In this document: piece by piece, positions 12,808 through 20,583 of the stretch
How the letters are laid out: each line of letters starts with the position of its first letter
Numbering within the stretch: the stretch's first letter is position 1
Assembly (NCBI GenBank): GCA_017545325.1
Contig: JAFWOX010000104.1
Location: 1 to 21,303, forward strand
DNA: 21,303 bases
Source: Oscillospiraceae bacterium
GTDB lineage: Bacteria > Bacillota_A > Clostridia > Oscillospirales > Oscillospiraceae
Direction of reading: 5' to 3'
Notes under the pieces: model-generated
The model's database searches: none
The model's input: the letters and a program-made list of their open reading frames with translations, nothing else
What the model was told of the DNA's origin: nothing
Made by a program: the position numbers and the translations under genes

Positions 12808-13949
12808 CCGGCATCTGGCTCATCCGCCACGGAGAGGCGGAGGGCAACCTGTACCGCCGCATCCACGGCTGGTACGACGGCTCCCTGACGGAGATGGGCT
12901 TCCGGCAGCTCCCCTACCTGACGGAGCGCTTCCGGGATACCCGGCTGGACGAGGTATATTCCAGCGATCTGCGCCGGGCCATGGATACCGCCAGGGCCCT
13001 TTCCGACCCCCGGGGACTGCCCCTGCGGGTCCGGGAGGACCTGCGGGAGGTGAACATGGGGGACTGGGAGGACCGGTGCTGGGGCTGGGTGGAGCGCTTT
13101 GCGCCGGAGGAATACGACCGGCTGAACCGGGACCCCTGGACCTGGTCCGTCCCCGGCGCCGAGCCGGGGGAGAAGACCGTGCGGCGGCTGGAATCCGCCC
13201 TGCTCTCCATTGCGGACAGGCATCCCGGGGGGGAGGTGGCCGTGGTCTCCCACGGCAGCGCCATCCGCCTGCTCCTGGCGTCGCTCCTGGGCATCCCCTC
13301 CCGGGAGATCGGGCAGGTGCCCTACTGCGACAATACCGCCGTGGCCAGGCTCACGGCCGAGGGGGGCCGGCTGACCCTGGCGAGCTATAACGATAATTCC
13401 CATCTGCCGGAGGCCCTCAGCGCCTTCCACCGGGACGAGTGGTGGAAGAACGAGGACGGGAAGGACGGCCGGGATATGTATTTCCTTCCCATGGACCTGT
13501 ATTCCCGGGAGGGGAAGGACACCTACCTTCGCCGGTATCGGGAGACCTGGATCGCCTCCTACGGCAGCGCCCGGGGCTTCTCCTCCGTCCATCTGGACGG
13601 CGCGAAATACAGGCAGCGGCAGGACCGGGAAAGCGTCCTGGAGGCCTGGTGCGAGGATACCCCCTGCGGGATCCTGGAGCTGGCCCCCCACCAGGGGGAG
13701 GACCAGGGGATGGGGCATATCGCCCTGCTGCACCTGGAGGAAGCCTTCCGGGGCCGGGGGCTGGGGATCCAGCTCATCGGCGCGGCGGTGAGCTATTACC
13801 GGGCCCTGGGCCGGAAGAAGCTCCGGCTTCGGGTGGCCGCCGGGAACGCGGCCGCCCTGCGCTTTTACCGCCGCTGGGGGTTCGCCGAGGAGAGTTGGGA
13901 GCCCGGGCTCTACGGGGAAACCCTGGTGATGACGAAGGAGATCCCGTAG
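12804..13949 (+). CDS. Bifunctional histidine phosphatase / GNAT N-acetyltransferase
   Basis: A 381-residue two-domain protein. Residues 1 to about 205 form a histidine phosphatase (phosphoglycerate mutase-like) domain with LIRHGEAEGN (phospho-acceptor His9), SSDLRRAMDTA (Arg57), Glu82 in REVNMGD and VVSHGSAIR (His150). Residues from about 225 to 381 form a GNAT domain with the acetyl-CoA loop RGRGLG (316-321) and NAAALRFYRRWGF near the end. All catalytic positions of the phosphatase look intact. This fusion type occurs in Clostridia; neither substrate is known. A phosphorylated and acetylated small sugar or amino compound would explain the pairing (speculation). Start by ATGA overlap with the DUF4330 gene. 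Confidence 0.9.
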   Translation: MTGIWLIRHGEAEGNLYRRIHGWYDGSLTEMGFRQLPYLTERFRDTRLDEVYSSDLRRAMDTARALSDPRGLPLRVREDLREVNMGDWEDRCWGWVERFAPEEYDRLNRDPWTWSVPGAEPGEKTVRRLESALLSIADRHPGGEVAVVSHGSAIRLLLASLLGIPSREIGQVPYCDNTAVARLTAEGGRLTLASYNDNSHLPEALSAFHRDEWWKNEDGKDGRDMYFLPMDLYSREGKDTYLRRYRETWIASYGSARGFSSVHLDGAKYRQRQDRESVLEAWCEDTPCGILELAPHQGEDQGMGHIALLHLEEAFRGRGLGIQLIGAAVSYYRALGRKKLRLRVAAGNAAALRFYRRWGFAEESWEPGLYGETLVMTKEIP

Positions 13950-14010
13950 CTTCCCACGGTCAGCGGATGAATAAGCCCGATTCACGAAGCTTTCCCCATG
14001 GAGGGCAGAA

Positions 14011-15885
14011 ATGGCCATTTCCAAAGACAGCTTCCTCCCCGTTTCCCGGGAGGATATGAGCCGCCGGGGCTGGACGGATTACGATTTCCTCCTGATCACC
14101 GGGGACGCCTATGTGGACCACCCCTCCTTCGGCACCCCCCTCATCGGCCGGGTGCTGGAGAACGCCGGATACCGGGTGGCCATCCTGGCCCAGCCGGACT
14201 GGCACGGACCGGAGGCTTTCCGGGCCATGGGCCGCCCCCGCCTGGGAGCCATGCTCAGCGCCGGGAACCTGGACAGCATGGTGGCCCACTATACCGCCGC
14301 CCGCCGCCGCCGGAACGAGGATTACTACAGCCCGGGGAAGCAGGCGGGCCGCCGTCCGGACCGGGCGGTGATCGTCTATGCCGGGCGGGTGCGGGAGGCC
14401 TTTCCCGGCCTGCCGGTGATCATCGGAGGCCTGGAGGCCTCCCTTCGCCGCTTTGCCCATTACGATTACTGGGAGGACAAGGTCCGCCGCAGCGTGCTGT
14501 TGGACGCCGGGGCGGATCTGCTCGCCTATGGGATGGGGGAGCGGGCCACCCTGGAGATCGCCCGGCGGCTGGCCGCCGGGGAGCGGGCGGATACCCTGAC
14601 GGATATCCGGGGCACCGCCTTCCTCAGCCGGGAGGGGACCTGCGCCTTCCCCTGCCTGGACCTGCCCTCCTTCGAGCAGGTGCGGGAGGATAAGGCCGCC
14701 TACGCGGAGGCCTGCCGCCTGGAGAACCAGGAGCACGACGCGGTGCGGGGCCGGGCCCTGCGCCAGGCCCACGGGGATCGGTACCTGGTGGTGAATCCCC
14801 CCGCCGCCCCCCTGGAGACGGCGGAGCTGGACGCCCTGGCGGAGCTGCCCTTCACCCGGGAGCCCCACCCCATGTACGACGCCCTGGGGGGCGTCCCCGC
14901 CATCGAGGAGGTGCGCTTCTCCATCATCCATAACCGGGGCTGCTTCGGGGGCTGCGCCTTCTGCTCCCTGGCCTTCCACCAGGGCCGGGCCGTCACCGCC
15001 CGGAGCCACGCCTCCGTTATCCGTGAAGCCGAGGCCATGACCCGGCACCCCCTGTTCAAGGGATATATCCACGATGTGGGCGGCCCCACGGCGGACTTCC
15101 GCCATCCCTCCTGCCGGGCGCAGAAGACCCGGGGCCTCTGTCCGGATCGGCGCTGCCTCGCCCCAGAGCCCTGCCCCCATCTGGACGCGGACCATTCGGA
15201 CTATCTGGCCCTGCTCCGGAAGCTCCGGGCCATCCCCGGGGTGAAGAAGGTTTTCATCCGTTCCGGCATCCGCTTCGACTATGTGCTGGCGGAGGGGAAG
15301 GACGCCTTCCTCCGGGAGCTGGTGCAGCACCATGTGAGCGGGCAGCTGAAGGTGGCCCCGGAGCACTGCGTGGACAATGTCCTGGCCTGCATGGGGAAGC
15401 CCCCGGCGAAGGTCTTTGAGTCCTTTTGCGAGAAGTACGGGGAGATGAACAAACGTCTGGGGAAAAAGCAGTACCTGGTGCCCTACCTCATGTCCTCCCA
15501 TCCCGGCAGCCGCCTGGGGGACGCGGTGCGCCTGGCAGAATATCTGAAGGCCCACGGCATCCGTCCGGAGCAGGTGCAGGATTTCTACCCCACCCCCGGC
15601 ACCATCTCCACCTGCATGTACTGGACCGGCCTGGACCCCATGACCGGGAAGAAGGTCTACGTCCCCCGGAGCTATCATGAAAAGGAGCTCCAGCGGGCCC
15701 TGCTCCAGTGGTTCGACCCCAAGAAGCGGAGGCTGGTGGAGGAGGCCCTGACGAAGGCCGGGCGCACGGACCTCATCGGCTATGGTCCCCGCTGCCTCCT
15801 CCGCCCGGAAGGCAAAAACGCCGCGCCGGAGAAGGGCGGCGGGAAGCGGAAGCAGGCCGGGGGAAAAAGCCGGGGAAGCAGGTGA
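14011..15885 (+). CDS. ygiQ: YgiQ family radical SAM protein
   Basis: A 624-residue member of the YgiQ family (UPF0313). The N-terminal part (about 1-300) has the B12-binding-like region with YDFLLITGDAYVDHPSFG (24-41) and the GGLEASLRR segment (139-147). The radical SAM cluster motif CFGGCAFC gives Cys311, Cys315 and Cys318. A cysteine-rich stretch follows at about residues 366-390 (CRAQKTRGLC, then CLAPEPC), as is usual in YgiQ. The C-terminus ends in a lysine/glycine-rich tail. The reaction is unknown. GGAGGG at 14000-14005 precedes the ATG. The 61-base gap from the preceding gene holds no promoter that I trust. Confidence 0.94.
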   Translation: MAISKDSFLPVSREDMSRRGWTDYDFLLITGDAYVDHPSFGTPLIGRVLENAGYRVAILAQPDWHGPEAFRAMGRPRLGAMLSAGNLDSMVAHYTAARRRRNEDYYSPGKQAGRRPDRAVIVYAGRVREAFPGLPVIIGGLEASLRRFAHYDYWEDKVRRSVLLDAGADLLAYGMGERATLEIARRLAAGERADTLTDIRGTAFLSREGTCAFPCLDLPSFEQVREDKAAYAEACRLENQEHDAVRGRALRQAHGDRYLVVNPPAAPLETAELDALAELPFTREPHPMYDALGGVPAIEEVRFSIIHNRGCFGGCAFCSLAFHQGRAVTARSHASVIREAEAMTRHPLFKGYIHDVGGPTADFRHPSCRAQKTRGLCPDRRCLAPEPCPHLDADHSDYLALLRKLRAIPGVKKVFIRSGIRFDYVLAEGKDAFLRELVQHHVSGQLKVAPEHCVDNVLACMGKPPAKVFESFCEKYGEMNKRLGKKQYLVPYLMSSHPGSRLGDAVRLAEYLKAHGIRPEQVQDFYPTPGTISTCMYWTGLDPMTGKKVYVPRSYHEKELQRALLQWFDPKKRRLVEEALTKAGRTDLIGYGPRCLLRPEGKNAAPEKGGGKRKQAGGKSRGSR

Positions 15886-16073
15886 ACCGGAATAAAAAAG
15901 CTGCTCGCTTTGCTCCTCTGTTTCGCTTTCGTCTGCGTCCTGTCGGCCTGCGCCATACAAAGGGAGAACTCGTCTTTCGGCGCTATGCCGTGAAACACCA
16001 TCCGGAGAAGGAGTATATCCTCTGCTATTGGGACTGGGAAGGCTTCGTCTGCGAACGAGCCGCCGAAGAATAA
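15882..16073 (+). pseudogene. Small lipoprotein gene with disturbed reading frame
   Basis: A GTG at 15882 overlaps the ygiQ stop and opens a 63-codon frame to TAA at 16071-16073. Read straight it begins VNRNKKAARF and encodes no signal peptide. If the frame moves by one base at AAAAAAG (15894-15900), it becomes NRNKKLLALLLCFAFVCVL followed by the lipobox LSAC, a textbook lipoprotein signal, but this frame stops at 15991-15993. The 3' part of the first frame (KHHPEKEYILCYWDWEGF) looks protein-like. The simplest reading is a lipoprotein of about 60 residues with one extra A in the tract and a second, compensating change between about 15960 and 15990. Alternatives are slippage-dependent expression or sequencing error in the homopolymer. 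Confidence 0.45.
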
Positions 16074-16080
16074 AGCACTG

Positions 16081-16118
16081 AAAAAAACCGTCCCCCTGCC
16101 ATTCCGGCAGGGGGACGG
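16081..16118 (-). terminator. Intrinsic terminator of htpG
   Basis: A perfect 13-bp stem (16118-16106 with 16100-16088, five-base loop) is followed on the minus strand by seven T (16087-16081). It begins 17 bases after the htpG stop. The same hairpin lacks a T-tract on the plus strand but may still slow plus-strand transcripts coming from the lipoprotein gene. Confidence 0.92.
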
Positions 16119-16134
16119 GGCATGTCCGCCCGGT

Positions 16135-17973
16135 TTATACCATGAGCTCGCTGATCAGGTCCGCATAGGCGGCGGGATCCGTGATCTCCGCCCCGGCATA
16201 GAGGAGAGCCTGGAAATACAGGAGCTTCACGTATTTCTTCGCCTTCTCGGGATCCCCGGCGTAGGCCCGCACCAGGGCCTCGAACACGGGATGCTCCGGA
16301 TTCAGCTCCAGCACCCGCTGGGCCTTGATCTTATCCCCGCTGCCGGGGATGGAGGCGAAGTACTTCTCCATCTCCAGGGTGATCTCCCCCTGGGTGCCCA
16401 GGCAGGCGGGGGCGGACTTCAGCTGGCCGGAGAGGGTGACGTTCTCCACCGCCCCCTCCAGGGCCTCCTTGGCAAAGGCGAGCATGGCTTCGTTGGCCTG
16501 CTGCAGCTTCTCCAGCTTCTCCTTGTCCTCCCCGGAAGCCAGATCCGGGTCCCCGGTGATGACATTCTTCAGGGGCTTTTCCTGATACTCCCCGATCATG
16601 TTCATGACGAACTCGTCCACCTCGTCCGTGAGGTAGAGGATGCTCCAGCCCTTTTCCCGCACGGGCTCCGCCTGGGGCAGCTTCTCCAGCCGGGCGACGG
16701 TATCCCCGCAGGCATAATAGACGCTCTTCTGCTCCTCCGGCATGGCGGAGACGTAGGCCGCCAGGGGAATGGGCTTCTTCGCCCCGGAATCGTAGAACAG
16801 GAGCAGATCCTGCAGCAGCTCCCGCTTGGCGCCGAAGTCTGCCAGGATGCCGTATTTCAGCTGGAGGCCGAACTGGGCGTAAAACTCCCCGTACTGCTCC
16901 GGATCCTCCTCCAGGAGCTTCGCCAGCTCGCTCTTCACCTTCTTCTCCAGGTTGGCGGCGATGACCTTCAGCTGCCGGTCGTGCTGCAGCAGCTCCCGGG
17001 AGATATTCAGGCTCAGATCCGGGCTGTCCACAATGCCCCGGACGAAGCGGAAGCACTCCGGCAGCAGGTCCGTGCAGTGATCCATGATCAGAACGCCGTT
17101 GGCATACAGCTGCAGCCCGGCTTCATAATCCCGGGAATAATAGTTGAAGGGGGCCTTGGCGGGGATGAAGAGCAGGGCCTTGTAGCTCACGGCCCCCTCC
17201 GCGCTCACCCGGATGATCCGCCGGGGCTCCTCCGGATCATAGAACTTCTCCTTATAGAAGGCGGCGCAGTCCTCGTCCGTGGCTTCCTTTCTGGAGCGCT
17301 GCCAAAGGGGCACCATGCTGTTGACCGTGTCCTCCCCCAGCTTGATGGGGTAGCGCACATAGTCGGAATATTTCTTGATGAGCTCCCGGAGCTTCCAGTC
17401 CTCCAGGAAGTCGGAGTACCGCTCCTCCTCCCCGTCCTCCTTCAGGTGAAGGACGATCTCCGTGCCCTGGCCCTCCTTCTCCGCGGGGGTGACGGTGTAC
17501 CCGTCCGTACCCGTGCTCTCCCACCGGAACGCGGCGTCGGAGCCGAATTTCCGGGAGATGACGGTGACCTTGTCCGCCGCCATGAAGGCGCTGTAGAAGC
17601 CCACGCCGAACTGGCCGATGATGTCGATGTTCTCCTCCCCGGCCTTCTCCCGGTCCATATCCGTCTTGAACTGCCGGGAGCCGGAACGGGCGATGACCCC
17701 CAGGTTGGAATCCAGCTCCTGCTCGTCCATGCCGATGCCGTTGTCCGCGATGGTCAGGGTGCGGGCCTCCTTATCCGGGGTGATGCGGATGAAGAAGTCG
17801 CTCCGGTCCAGCCCCGCGCCGCCCTCCTCCAGGGAGCGGTAGCAGAGCTTGTCGATGGCGTCGCTGGCGTTGCTGATGAGCTCCCGGAGGAAGATTTCCC
17901 GATGGGTGTAGATGGAATGGATCATGAGATCCAGCAGCCGTTTGGATTCTGCTTTGAATTGTCGTTTCGCCAT
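16135..17973 (-). CDS. htpG: Molecular chaperone HtpG (bacterial Hsp90)
   Basis: A 612-residue Hsp90 homologue, near the usual bacterial length. The N-terminal GHKL ATPase domain has ELISNASDAIDK (31-42, Glu31 and Asn35), ADNGIGMDE (76-84) and GQFGVGFYSAFM (120-131); the middle domain includes the SDYVRYPI stretch (about 203-210), and the dimerisation domain ends at the C-terminus. There is no MEEVD tail, as expected for bacteria. It helps fold client proteins in the cytosol, usually under stress. GGAGGG lies about 7 bases before the ATG. It is a single-gene unit with its own promoter and terminator, and is divergent from ruvX. No CIRCE element is present. Confidence 0.97.
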   Translation of the reverse strand: MAKRQFKAESKRLLDLMIHSIYTHREIFLRELISNASDAIDKLCYRSLEEGGAGLDRSDFFIRITPDKEARTLTIADNGIGMDEQELDSNLGVIARSGSRQFKTDMDREKAGEENIDIIGQFGVGFYSAFMAADKVTVISRKFGSDAAFRWESTGTDGYTVTPAEKEGQGTEIVLHLKEDGEEERYSDFLEDWKLRELIKKYSDYVRYPIKLGEDTVNSMVPLWQRSRKEATDEDCAAFYKEKFYDPEEPRRIIRVSAEGAVSYKALLFIPAKAPFNYYSRDYEAGLQLYANGVLIMDHCTDLLPECFRFVRGIVDSPDLSLNISRELLQHDRQLKVIAANLEKKVKSELAKLLEEDPEQYGEFYAQFGLQLKYGILADFGAKRELLQDLLLFYDSGAKKPIPLAAYVSAMPEEQKSVYYACGDTVARLEKLPQAEPVREKGWSILYLTDEVDEFVMNMIGEYQEKPLKNVITGDPDLASGEDKEKLEKLQQANEAMLAFAKEALEGAVENVTLSGQLKSAPACLGTQGEITLEMEKYFASIPGSGDKIKAQRVLELNPEHPVFEALVRAYAGDPEKAKKYVKLLYFQALLYAGAEITDPAAYADLISELMV

Positions 17974-17999
17974 TGTATATCCCTCCGATTCAACCTTGT

Positions 18000-18027
18000 A
18001 TTATAGCCCGATCCGCGGAAAAGTCAA
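18000..18027 (-). promoter_or_regulatory. Sigma-A promoter of htpG
   Basis: On the minus strand TTGACT (18027-18022), a 16-base spacer and TATAAT (18005-18000). The -35 box lies within one arm of the palindrome at 18023-18041. Confidence 0.65.
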
Positions 18028-18041
18028 CCGAAGCGGTTGAC
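18023..18041. promoter_or_regulatory. 19-bp palindrome, candidate operator between htpG and ruvX
   Basis: GTCAACCG (18023-18030), AAG, CGGTTGAC (18034-18041), a perfect inverted repeat. It overlaps the htpG -35 box and is about 45-60 bases upstream of the ruvX -10, a place where a repressor would act on htpG. It does not match CIRCE (TTAGCACTC-N9-GAGTGCTAA). It is not followed by a T-tract, so it is not a terminator. Confidence 0.45.
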
Positions 18042-18083
18042 ATAACGCGTTTCTTCTTTCCTCTTCCCCTATCTGCGGACCTG

Positions 18084-18092
18084 TGCTATAGT
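18084..18092 (+). promoter_or_regulatory. Extended -10 promoter of ruvX
   Basis: TG-C-TATAGT (18084-18092) is an extended -10 element, with only a weak TTCCCC at 17 bases upstream. It leaves a leader of about 25 bases before ruvX. Confidence 0.5.
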
Positions 18093-18123
18093 GGAGAAAA
18101 CGCGGAAACGAAGGAGAGACCCT

Positions 18124-18540
18124 ATGCGCATCATGGCCATCGATTACGGGGACGCCCGGACGGGCTTCGCCATTTCCGACGCCTCCGGCCTCCTGGCCGG
18201 GGAGACGGGCGTCCTGCCCTCCCGGAACGAGGACAAGCTCCTGGAGGACCTTTGCCGGATCTATGCCGACCGGGGGGTGAAGCGCATCGCCCTGGGCCTG
18301 CCCCGGAACATGGACGGCTCCGAGGGGCCCCGGGCGGAGAAGAGCCGCGCCCTGCAGGAAAGGCTGGAGGCGCGGGGCTGCCAGGTCGACCTGGTGGACG
18401 AGCGGCGCACCACGGTGGAGGCCCACGCCATCCTGACGGAGACGGGAAGGCGGGGAAAGCAGCGGAAACAGCGGGTGGACGCCGTGGCGGCCTCCCTGAT
18501 CCTGGAGACCTATCTGAACGCCCACAGGGGGGAGATCTGA
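18124..18540 (+). CDS. ruvX: Putative Holliday junction resolvase / pre-16S rRNA nuclease RuvX (YqgF)
   Basis: A 138-residue RNase H-fold protein of the YqgF/RuvX family, which processes pre-16S rRNA and has been proposed to resolve Holliday junctions. The motifs AIDYGDARTG (Asp7), ALGLPRNMDGSEGPRA (56-71), VDERRTTVEA (91-100, Glu93) and RVDAVAASLIL (Asp119) supply the expected acidic active site. AGGAG about 7-10 bases before 18124 supports this ATG over the upstream open frame, which lacks homology. Two bases separate its stop from the MATE gene, so the two are co-transcribed and probably coupled. Confidence 0.95.
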   Translation: MRIMAIDYGDARTGFAISDASGLLAGETGVLPSRNEDKLLEDLCRIYADRGVKRIALGLPRNMDGSEGPRAEKSRALQERLEARGCQVDLVDERRTTVEAHAILTETGRRGKQRKQRVDAVAASLILETYLNAHRGEI

Positions 18541-18542
18541 CC

Positions 18543-19907
18543 ATGGAAAAGAGAGAATCCCAGGAAAAGCTGGGCAGTATGCCCGTGGGGAAGCTCCTTG
18601 CGGTGATGAGCCTGCCCATGATGATCTCCATGCTGGTGCAGGCCCTGTACAACGCCGTGGACGCCATGTTCGTGGCCCGGCTCAGCGAGGACGCCCTCAC
18701 CGCCGTGTCCCTGGCCTTTCCCTTCCAGAACGTGATGATCGCCGTGGGGGTGGGCTCCGGGGTGGGGGTCAACGCCCTGGTCTCCCGTTCCCTGGGCCGG
18801 GGGGACAAGGTCACGGCGGAGCGGACCGCCAACGTGCAGAACTTCCTCTCCCTGTGCTACGCCCTGGTCTTCGCCCTGCTGGGGGGGATATTTGCCCGGC
18901 GCTTCTTCCTGATGCAGACGGACAGCGCCGTGATCGTGAACTACGGCGCCACCTACCTTTCCATCTGCACCCTGTTCTGCCTGGGCATGTTTTACGGCCA
19001 GAACTGGGAAAAGCTCCTGGTGGCCACGGGGAACAGCGTGCTGAGCATGGTCTGCCAGGCCGCCGGCGCGGTGGTGAACATCCTCCTGGACCCGGTGCTG
19101 ATCTTCGGGCTGGGCCCCTTCCCCCGGCTGGAGGTGGCGGGCGCCGCCTGGGCCACGGTCATCGGGCAGGTGGTGGCCGCCCTGCTGGCCCTGTTCTTCT
19201 GCCTGAAGCACAATAAGGCCGTCCGCTTCCGCCTGCGGCAGATGCTCCCCTCCCGGTCCATCATCCGGGATATCTGCTCCATCGGCGTCCCCTCCGCCCT
19301 GACGGTATGCCTGGGGAGCGTCATCACCTACGGCATGAACGCCATCGTCCTGCCCTTCAGCACCACCGCGGCGGCGGTGTTCGGGGTCTGGCTCAAGCTC
19401 CAGTATTTCGCCTTCATGCCCGTGTTCGGCATGAATAACGGCACCATCGCCATCTATTCCTACAACTACGGCGCAGGCAGGCTGGACCGGGTGAAGGCCA
19501 CCCTGCGCCTGGCCCTGGGGGTCTGCGCCGCCGTGACGATCATCGCCGGCGGGGTGTACGCCCTGTTCCCCGCCGCCATGCTGGGGCTTTTCCATGCCTC
19601 GGAGAACATGCTGGCCCTGGGCGTCCCCGCCCTGCGGATCTGCGCCTGCTCCCTGGTGTTCGGGGGGATGAGCGTGATCTTTTCCTCCTCCTACCAGTCC
19701 CTGGGATACAGCGGCCTCACCCTCCTGGTGAGCCTCTGCCGCCAAGTGTTCTTCTCCCTGCCCCTGGCCTGGCTCCTGTCCCGCACGGGGGTCCTGGAGC
19801 GGGTATGGCTGGCCGTCCCCATCAGCGAGGCGGCCGCCCTCTGCCTGGCGGTGGTCCTCTCCCGTTTCGTGATGAAAAAGGCGGAGGAGCGGGGAAGGGC
19901 GGGCTGA
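18543..19907 (+). CDS. MATE family multidrug/cation antiporter
   Basis: A 454-residue polytopic membrane protein with about 12 helices, as usual for MATE transporters. The first helix region (about residues 19-46) contains LYNAVDAMFVARL with the family's acidic residue Asp40; GSGVGVNALVSRSLGRGD (71-88) is the conserved loop after helix 2; ATGNSVLSM and NILLDPVLIFGLG mark the middle of the first half. The second half repeats the pattern (FGMNNGTIAIYSYNYGAG). It exports substrates using a Na+ or H+ gradient; the substrate is unknown. The ribosome binding site GGGGGGAG overlaps the end of ruvX. Confidence 0.94.
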   Translation: MEKRESQEKLGSMPVGKLLAVMSLPMMISMLVQALYNAVDAMFVARLSEDALTAVSLAFPFQNVMIAVGVGSGVGVNALVSRSLGRGDKVTAERTANVQNFLSLCYALVFALLGGIFARRFFLMQTDSAVIVNYGATYLSICTLFCLGMFYGQNWEKLLVATGNSVLSMVCQAAGAVVNILLDPVLIFGLGPFPRLEVAGAAWATVIGQVVAALLALFFCLKHNKAVRFRLRQMLPSRSIIRDICSIGVPSALTVCLGSVITYGMNAIVLPFSTTAAAVFGVWLKLQYFAFMPVFGMNNGTIAIYSYNYGAGRLDRVKATLRLALGVCAAVTIIAGGVYALFPAAMLGLFHASENMLALGVPALRICACSLVFGGMSVIFSSSYQSLGYSGLTLLVSLCRQVFFSLPLAWLLSRTGVLERVWLAVPISEAAALCLAVVLSRFVMKKAEERGRAG

Positions 19908-19960
19908 CCGACCCCCGCTCCGTCCCCCTCCGGCGTTTTCTGGAAAGGAGGTAACGCCCG

Positions 19961-20353
19961 ATGATGTTCGAAGAGGATTGGCTGATCCGGCAGATCCGGG
20001 AAATCGCCGCCTTCGTCTGGTCTCTTCTCTCCGGGAAGAGCGTCCGCCCGGTCTCCGGGGAGCTCCGGGCGGAAAAAGAAAAAGCGGAGGCGGAAAACCT
20101 CCTGTATCGGCGCCTGATGCAGCTGCTCCGGGCGGGGCGGCTGGCGGAGGCGGAGGACGCCCTGTTTGCCGCCGCCCGGTCAGAGGATCCGGAGGCGCTG
20201 AAGGCCGGTCTCCTGTTTTATGAAGAGGCAAACCTGCTTTCGGATGATGCGCTGGAAGGGATGGGCTTCCGGCGGAAGGAGCTCTCCGACGGGCTGATCG
20301 ACCTCTGCGCCGCATACGGCATCCCCCGGGAGCTGCTTCCCCGGTCCGACTGA
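19961..20353 (+). CDS. DUF6483-like small helical protein
   Basis: A 130-residue, mostly helical, charged protein beginning MMFEEDWLIRQIREIAAF, which resembles the DUF6483 family found in Oscillospiraceae and relatives. A middle segment YRRLMQLLRAGRLAEAEDALF (about residues 49-69) looks like a TPR-type helical hairpin. There is no signal peptide or membrane helix. Function unknown. AGGAGG at 19946-19951 precedes tandem ATG codons at 19961 and 19964; the first is chosen on spacing (9 bases), and the second is possible. It follows the MATE gene by 53 bases and is probably the last gene of the ruvX unit. Confidence 0.75.
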   Translation: MMFEEDWLIRQIREIAAFVWSLLSGKSVRPVSGELRAEKEKAEAENLLYRRLMQLLRAGRLAEAEDALFAAARSEDPEALKAGLLFYEEANLLSDDALEGMGFRRKELSDGLIDLCAAYGIPRELLPRSD

Positions 20354-20372
20354 GCGGCGGCAGCTCCCGCCC

Positions 20373-20483
20373 TTACACAGGTACCCATAAATCTCTGCCC
20401 CCGAGCGGTTCAAGGCGCTCAGGGGCATTGCGGTTTATCCGGCTGCTCAGATCATCGGGATCTATACCGTAAACTCTGTCCAT
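20373..20483 (-). CDS. Possible small protein of 36 residues downstream of the NTPase gene
   Basis: Minus-strand ATG at 20483-20481 to TAA at 20375-20373. The peptide starts MDRVYGIDPDDLSSRINRN and ends GGRDLWVPV, with a balanced, protein-like composition. The frame stays open upstream (DEEESYG) to a TGA near 20550, but without another start codon. No strong ribosome binding site precedes the ATG. An overlapping 13-codon frame starting at the ATG of a GGAGGA-preceded site (about 20503) ends quickly. It could be a genuine small protein, the remnant of a longer one, or chance. I do not recognise it. Confidence 0.25.
   Translation of the reverse strand: MDRVYGIDPDDLSSRINRNAPERLEPLGGRDLWVPV
20396..20427. 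other. GC-rich hairpin between convergent genes
   Basis: TGCCCC plus GAGCG (20396-20401, 20403-20407) pair with CGCTC and GGGGCA (20416-20420, 20422-20427), with one C/A mismatch. Neither strand has a T-tract after it. It may act as a weak two-way transcription stop between the DUF6483-like gene and the NTPase gene. It overlaps the possible 36-residue frame. Confidence 0.35.
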
Positions 20484-20583
20484 TCCATATGATTCTTCTT
20501 CATCCTCGCGTCCTCCGCCGGACCCTTCTCCGGCCGCGCTGCGTTCTGCGGCAGGCGTTCATTTCCGGGTATCCTGCCCCTGG

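Noticed and set aside
13960..15960. A 666-codon minus-strand open frame opposite ygiQ
   Set aside because: It is a shadow of the YgiQ gene, whose radical SAM cysteines are clear on the plus strand.
16291..18006. A 571-codon plus-strand open frame opposite htpG
   Set aside because: It is the antisense shadow of a full-length, well-conserved Hsp90 gene.
18023..18041. A CIRCE (HrcA) site upstream of htpG
   Set aside because: The palindrome has a three-base centre and different arms; CIRCE has nine-base arms TTAGCACTC/GAGTGCTAA and a nine-base spacer.
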